In this document: piece by piece, positions 60,101 to 64,000 of the stretch
Position numbering within the stretch: the first letter of the stretch is position 1
Layout of the letters: every line of letters begins with the position of its first letter
Assembly (NCBI GenBank): GCA_013178295.1
Contig: JABLWW010000017.1
Span: forward strand, 108,599 to 172,598
DNA from: Anaerolineae bacterium
GTDB lineage: Bacteria; Chloroflexota; Anaerolineae; Anaerolineales; Anaerolineaceae
Length of the DNA stretch: 64,000 nucleotides
Direction of reading: 5' to 3'
The notes under the pieces: generated by a model
The model's database searches: none
Told to the model about the DNA's origin: nothing
The model's input: only the letters and a program-made list of their open reading frames with translations
Program-made: the position numbers and the translations under genes

Positions 60101-63100
60101 CTATCAAGTCGCTCCCCTCGCGGGGGGCGTGGATTGAAACATGGTGGTTACTTGCGCCTCAAGGATCGTCAACCCGTCGCTCCCCTCGCGGGGGGCGTGG
60201 ATTGAAACTGGTGCGAAACCAATAAAGTTCATGTATTGGTCGCAAGTCGCTCCCCTCGCGGGGGGCGTGGATTGAAACAACGGAACGTGTTTTATCCGCG
60301 CGATAAGAGACAAGTCGCTCCCCTCGCGGGGGGCGTGGATTGAAACAGCTCGACCAGCATATCCCCATAAAGCAGCCTCGTCGCTCCCCTCGCGGGGGGC
60401 GTGGATTGAAACGTCAATCACCTCTCTGACCTTCTCGGACATGTTGTCGCTCCCCTCGCGGGGGGCGTGGATTGAAACGTGTAAAGTTACTCATTAGCAG
60501 CCTCCTTCATCAGTCGCTCCCCTCGCGGGGGGCGTGGATTGAAACCAATGGCGATTGGCGCCGCTTACGCCGCTCCAGGGTCGCTCCCCTCGCGGGGGGC
60601 GTGGATTGAAACATGCTCGATAAGCAACAGGTTTCCAAACTGTAAAGTCGCTCCCCTCGCGGGGGGCGTGGATTGAAACACACCAAAATGCCCTGTCGGC
60701 ATCACTCATTATCGTGTCGCTCCCCTCGCGGGGGGCGTGGATTGAAACTTCGCCGTCGTCGAAAATGGCGAGCTGCAAAGGGGTCGCTCCCCTCGCGGGG
60801 GGCGTGGATTGAAACGTTACATCATCGTTACAACCGTTGTAACGATTCGGTCGCTCCCCTCGCGGGGGGCGTGGATTGAAACAGGTTTCGCAACTCGGCA
60901 TTTTCCCCAGGCAGGAGTCGCTCCCCTCGCGGGGGGCGTGGATTGAAACATACCCAAGCCGTTGCAGCAGCGTGTCCTGTGACGTCGCTCCCCTCGCGGG
61001 GGGCGTGGATTGAAACTATAGGCTCAGGCAGTTCTACAGGCGCAAGCAGGTCGCTCCCCTCGCGGGGGGCGTGGATTGAAACCTTGCCGCAAGACGGGCA
61101 TGGAACGGGCAAGTCGTCGCTCCCCTCGCGGGGGGCGTGGATTGAAACGTAATACGCATCAGGCTGCATAATATGCTGTTCGGTCGCTCCCCTCGCGGGG
61201 GGCGTGGATTGAAACTGGCAATCAACAATCGGGCTAAATGGATAAACCCGTCGCTCCCCTCGCGGGGGGCGTGGATTGAAACCGTCGCCAGATATCCACT
61301 AAACTGCCGTAACTCGGTCGCTCCCCTCGCGGGGGGCGTGGATTGAAACTTACCCGCTATGTGCTATTATACGTGTGCGGGTGGTCGCTCCCCTCGCGGG
61401 GGGCGTGGATTGAAACTTTGCCCGCCCTCCTGTGAACTCATATCCTCCCCGTCGCTCCCCTCGCGGGGGGCGTGGATTGAAACTACCACCTACAGAGTTG
61501 CACCAGTTTGTATAATCGTCGCTCCCCTCGCGGGGGGCGTGGATTGAAACAAATAGGTGAGATGTCTTATAACATAGGATCTTTGCGTCGCTCCCCTCGC
61601 GGGGGGCGTGGATTGAAACTCGATAATTGTCGGAATCTTGCCAAGCCCAGCATGTCGCTCCCCTCGCGGGGGGCGTGGATTGAAACCCGCCGCTCTTTGT
61701 AAGTGACCCGCCGGAAAACAGTCGCTCCCCTCGCGGGGGGCGTGGATTGAAACAACTTGCATATCGGCAACCAGTGGACAGCGCGAGTCGCTCCCCTCGC
61801 GGGGGGCGTGGATTGAAACCATATATCTAGAGGAGAGGCAAATATCTTGGCTTGTCGCTCCCCTCGCGGGGGGCGTGGATTGAAACCGCACCGGCGAGAG
61901 CGGCGGTCAGGAATCGAACCGTCGCTCCCCTCGCGGGGGGCGTGGATTGAAACTGGTTACTCTTACTTATCGTGATGTGTCTGGTTGGCGTCGCTCCCCT
62001 CGCGGGGGGCGTGGATTGAAACGGTTGTGCGCCGCGCGGCATGTAATCAGTATAGGTCGCTCCCCTCGCGGGGGGCGTGGATTGAAACTGGGGTGGTGGT
62101 GTTTTGCAAGTGTCTCTTCCTAAAGTCGCTCCCCTCGCGGGGGGCGTGGATTGAAACGCGGTTGATGGATGTGGATCAATCCTAGACTATGGTCGCTCCC
62201 CTCGCGGGGGGCGTGGATTGAAACTCTACTCCCATGCTTCAACGCCAAAACCGCAGCTGTCGCTCCCCTCGCGGGGGGCGTGGATTGAAACTTCAGCCGC
62301 TTTGACGGTGAGAGTCATCGAGGACAGTCGCTCCCCTCGCGGGGGGCGTGGATTGAAACGTCAAGGGGTGATTTAGGGTGATTTCACCGCTTTTGTCGCT
62401 CCCCTCGCGGGGGGCGTGGATTGAAACATCCAGCGCGTGTTTGACGTGATGGGACAGACGCGTCGCTCCCCTCGCGGGGGGCGTGGATTGAAACGATAAG
62501 TCTTGCTAGTATAAGATAATAAATAGTAGGTCGCTCCCCTCGCGGGGGGCGTGGATTGAAACATCACAGACCAATCTTCTGCAATTTCTTCGATTTGTCG
62601 CTCCCCTCGCGGGGGGCGTGGATTGAAACTGGAACTACACCGCGTGATGCTGGTGGTTTCTCAACGGTCGCTCCCCTCGCGGGGGGCGTGGATTGAAACC
62701 TCGGCAAGCGCCCGCTGGCGTGTAATGCGCTCCGCGTCGCTCCCCTCGCGGGGGGCGTGGATTGAAACGCGTACTCTGCTTGTGTATATGAGATTTGTGC
62801 CGTCGCTCCCCTCGCGGGGGGCGTGGATTGAAACTTTAGATTGGTCGTGATAAACGTTGAGAAGCCGCGTCGCTCCCCTCGCGGGGGGCGTGGATTGAAA
62901 CCTCCCACTGCCCGCTATAAGTGGATAGATAAGCGTCGCTCCCCTCGCGGGGGGCGTGGATTGAAACTTCTCTCATTATCCTGATGTGTTGGATGAAATT
63001 AGTCGCTCCCCTCGCGGGGGGCGTGGATTGAAACGAAGGCTATCTATCGCTCATTGTAGCTGGGGGGGTGTCGCTCCCCTCGCGGGGGGCGTGGATTGAA

Positions 63101-64000
63101 ACCCCACATGATGACCGGCGCCGCACTTGTTGACGTCGCTCCCCTCGCGGGGGGCGTGGATTGAAACCCCCTTTTGGTTGTGCTATTAATGACCCTCCCG
63201 GGTCGCTCCCCTCGCGGGGGGCGTGGATTGAAACATCGTCAACCTGAAGAATATCGCCGGGTTGAAAGTCGCTCCCCTCGCGGGGGGCGTGGATTGAAAC
63301 TGACACGCATCCGTCCTGAAGACGTGGGAGGCTGGTCGCTCCCCTCGCGGGGGGCGTGGATTGAAACTCCGTAACTGATCTGCCGCATCCTTTTTGGCAT
63401 AGTCGCTCCCCTCGCGGGGGGCGTGGATTGAAACATAAGCAAAAGCTGACTGAGGAAGAAAAGCAAAAAGTCGCTCCCCTCGCGGGGGGCGTGGATTGAA
63501 ACTTTCCTCCTGTGCAAGGCTGCCCCGTTGGGTGCGTCGCTCCCCTCGCGGGGGGCGTGGATTGAAACTCCACCGCGGCTGTCACAGCTCGACATGCTGC
63601 CGCGTCGCTCCCCTCGCGGGGGGCGTGGATTGAAACTCAGGATGAGCTAAAGGAGATATACAAAAAGAGACGTCGCTCCCCTCGCGGGGGGCGTGGATTG
63701 AAACCCGCTTTCAGAGATTGTCAAGCTCCATCGGGACGTCGCTCCCCTCGCGGGGGGCGTGGATTGAAACTCATCATCTGGTTGACCATCGCTAATCACA
63801 ACGAAGTCGCTCCCCTCGCGGGGGGCGTGGATTGAAACAGTCCCAGCCGCATCTGCGCCAGCTTGCGACTCATGTCGCTCCCCTCGCGGGGGGCGTGGAT
63901 TGAAACTCCTAGCTTCACTAATAGATGAGTATGGCATAATGTCGCTCCCCTCGCGGGGGGCGTGGATTGAAACTTACGAGTTGAAATGCCCTAGTTTGGT
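57143..64000 (+). CRISPR. Type I-C CRISPR array, at least 102 repeats, continuing past the window
   Basis: I located 102 copies of a 33-nt repeat that begins GTCGCTCCCC and ends GTGGATTGAAAC, with an inner CCCCTCGCGGGG hairpin. They start at 57143 and the last starts at 63941. All copies read the same by eye. There are 101 complete spacers of about 32-38 nt and a partial one at 63974-64000. The period is about 67 bp. The 3' ATTGAAAC and the cas genes upstream fit transcription to the right. No degenerate terminal repeat is reached, so the oldest end lies outside. No two spacers are identical. Confidence 0.99.

Noticed and set aside
57100..63990. Many short reading frames on both strands across the array, all carrying repeated peptides such as VSIHAPREGSD or SLPSRGAWIET
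   Set aside because: They are translations of the 33-nt CRISPR repeat and change at each spacer. No ribosome binding sites or conserved products.

Overview
This is a bacterial window of about 57-60% GC by eye, from a fermentative or anaerobic heterotroph. I suspect Chloroflexota (Anaerolineae-like). The reasons are an aldehyde:ferredoxin oxidoreductase, lipoproteins with long A/P/T/S-rich linkers, a fatty acyl-AMP ligase beside an acyl carrier protein, NBR1-type Ig domains and many sugar-scavenging genes. There is no rRNA or other phylogenetic marker, so this placement is inference. I saw no IS elements, tRNA or rRNA genes.

Layout. (1) 0.2-10.8 kb: a sugar-uptake operon with its LacI-family regulator, epimerase, lipoprotein solute-binding protein, RbsA-type ATPase, two RbsC-type permeases, an L-fucose/L-arabinose isomerase-like protein, a tungsten/molybdenum aldehyde:ferredoxin oxidoreductase and a MoaD-like protein. 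A transaldolase follows from its own promoter and ends at an intrinsic terminator. (2) 12.0-13.0 kb: a small ORF and an MNT/HEPN toxin-antitoxin pair whose HEPN half is broken. (3) 13.0-18.2 kb, minus strand: a galacto-sugar module of PfkB sugar-phosphate kinase, LacD-type aldolase, GH4 alpha-galactosidase-like enzyme, GH114 endo-polygalactosaminidase-like enzyme and a solute-binding protein. (4) 18.3-23.5 kb: Ig-domain lipoprotein, AI-2E-type exporter, PilZ protein, and cobalamin genes cobU/cobS with a GH25 lysozyme. (5) 23.8-31.3 kb: DUF5666 protein, OmpR-type two-component pair, duplicated DUF4405 cytochrome, two small unknowns, a three-module Fe-S protein, and an ACP/fatty acyl-AMP ligase pair. 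(6) 31.4-38.8 kb: CPBP protease, a gene remnant, a gate-domain membrane protein, MFS transporter, L-lactate permease, and a secreted SGNH-like protein. (7) 38.9-47.7 kb: a large hybrid sensor kinase convergent with a full Mrp Na+/H+ antiporter operon carrying a fused MrpAB. (8) 48.1-64.0 kb: a complete type I-C CRISPR-Cas system (WYL regulator, cas3-cas5-cas8c-cas7-cas4-cas1-cas2) and a very long array.

The CRISPR locus is the dominant feature. The array has 102 perfectly identical 33-nt repeats inside the window and runs off its end. cas8c contains a strong internal ribosome binding site and start codon for the small subunit Cas11c. A palindrome upstream of the WYL gene is a probable operator. 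Several spacers can be interpreted by reading alone: two dovetail into one continuous coding target, one carries a 23-nt palindrome, one reads as a tRNA 3' end, and three cover ribosome-binding-site/start-codon junctions.
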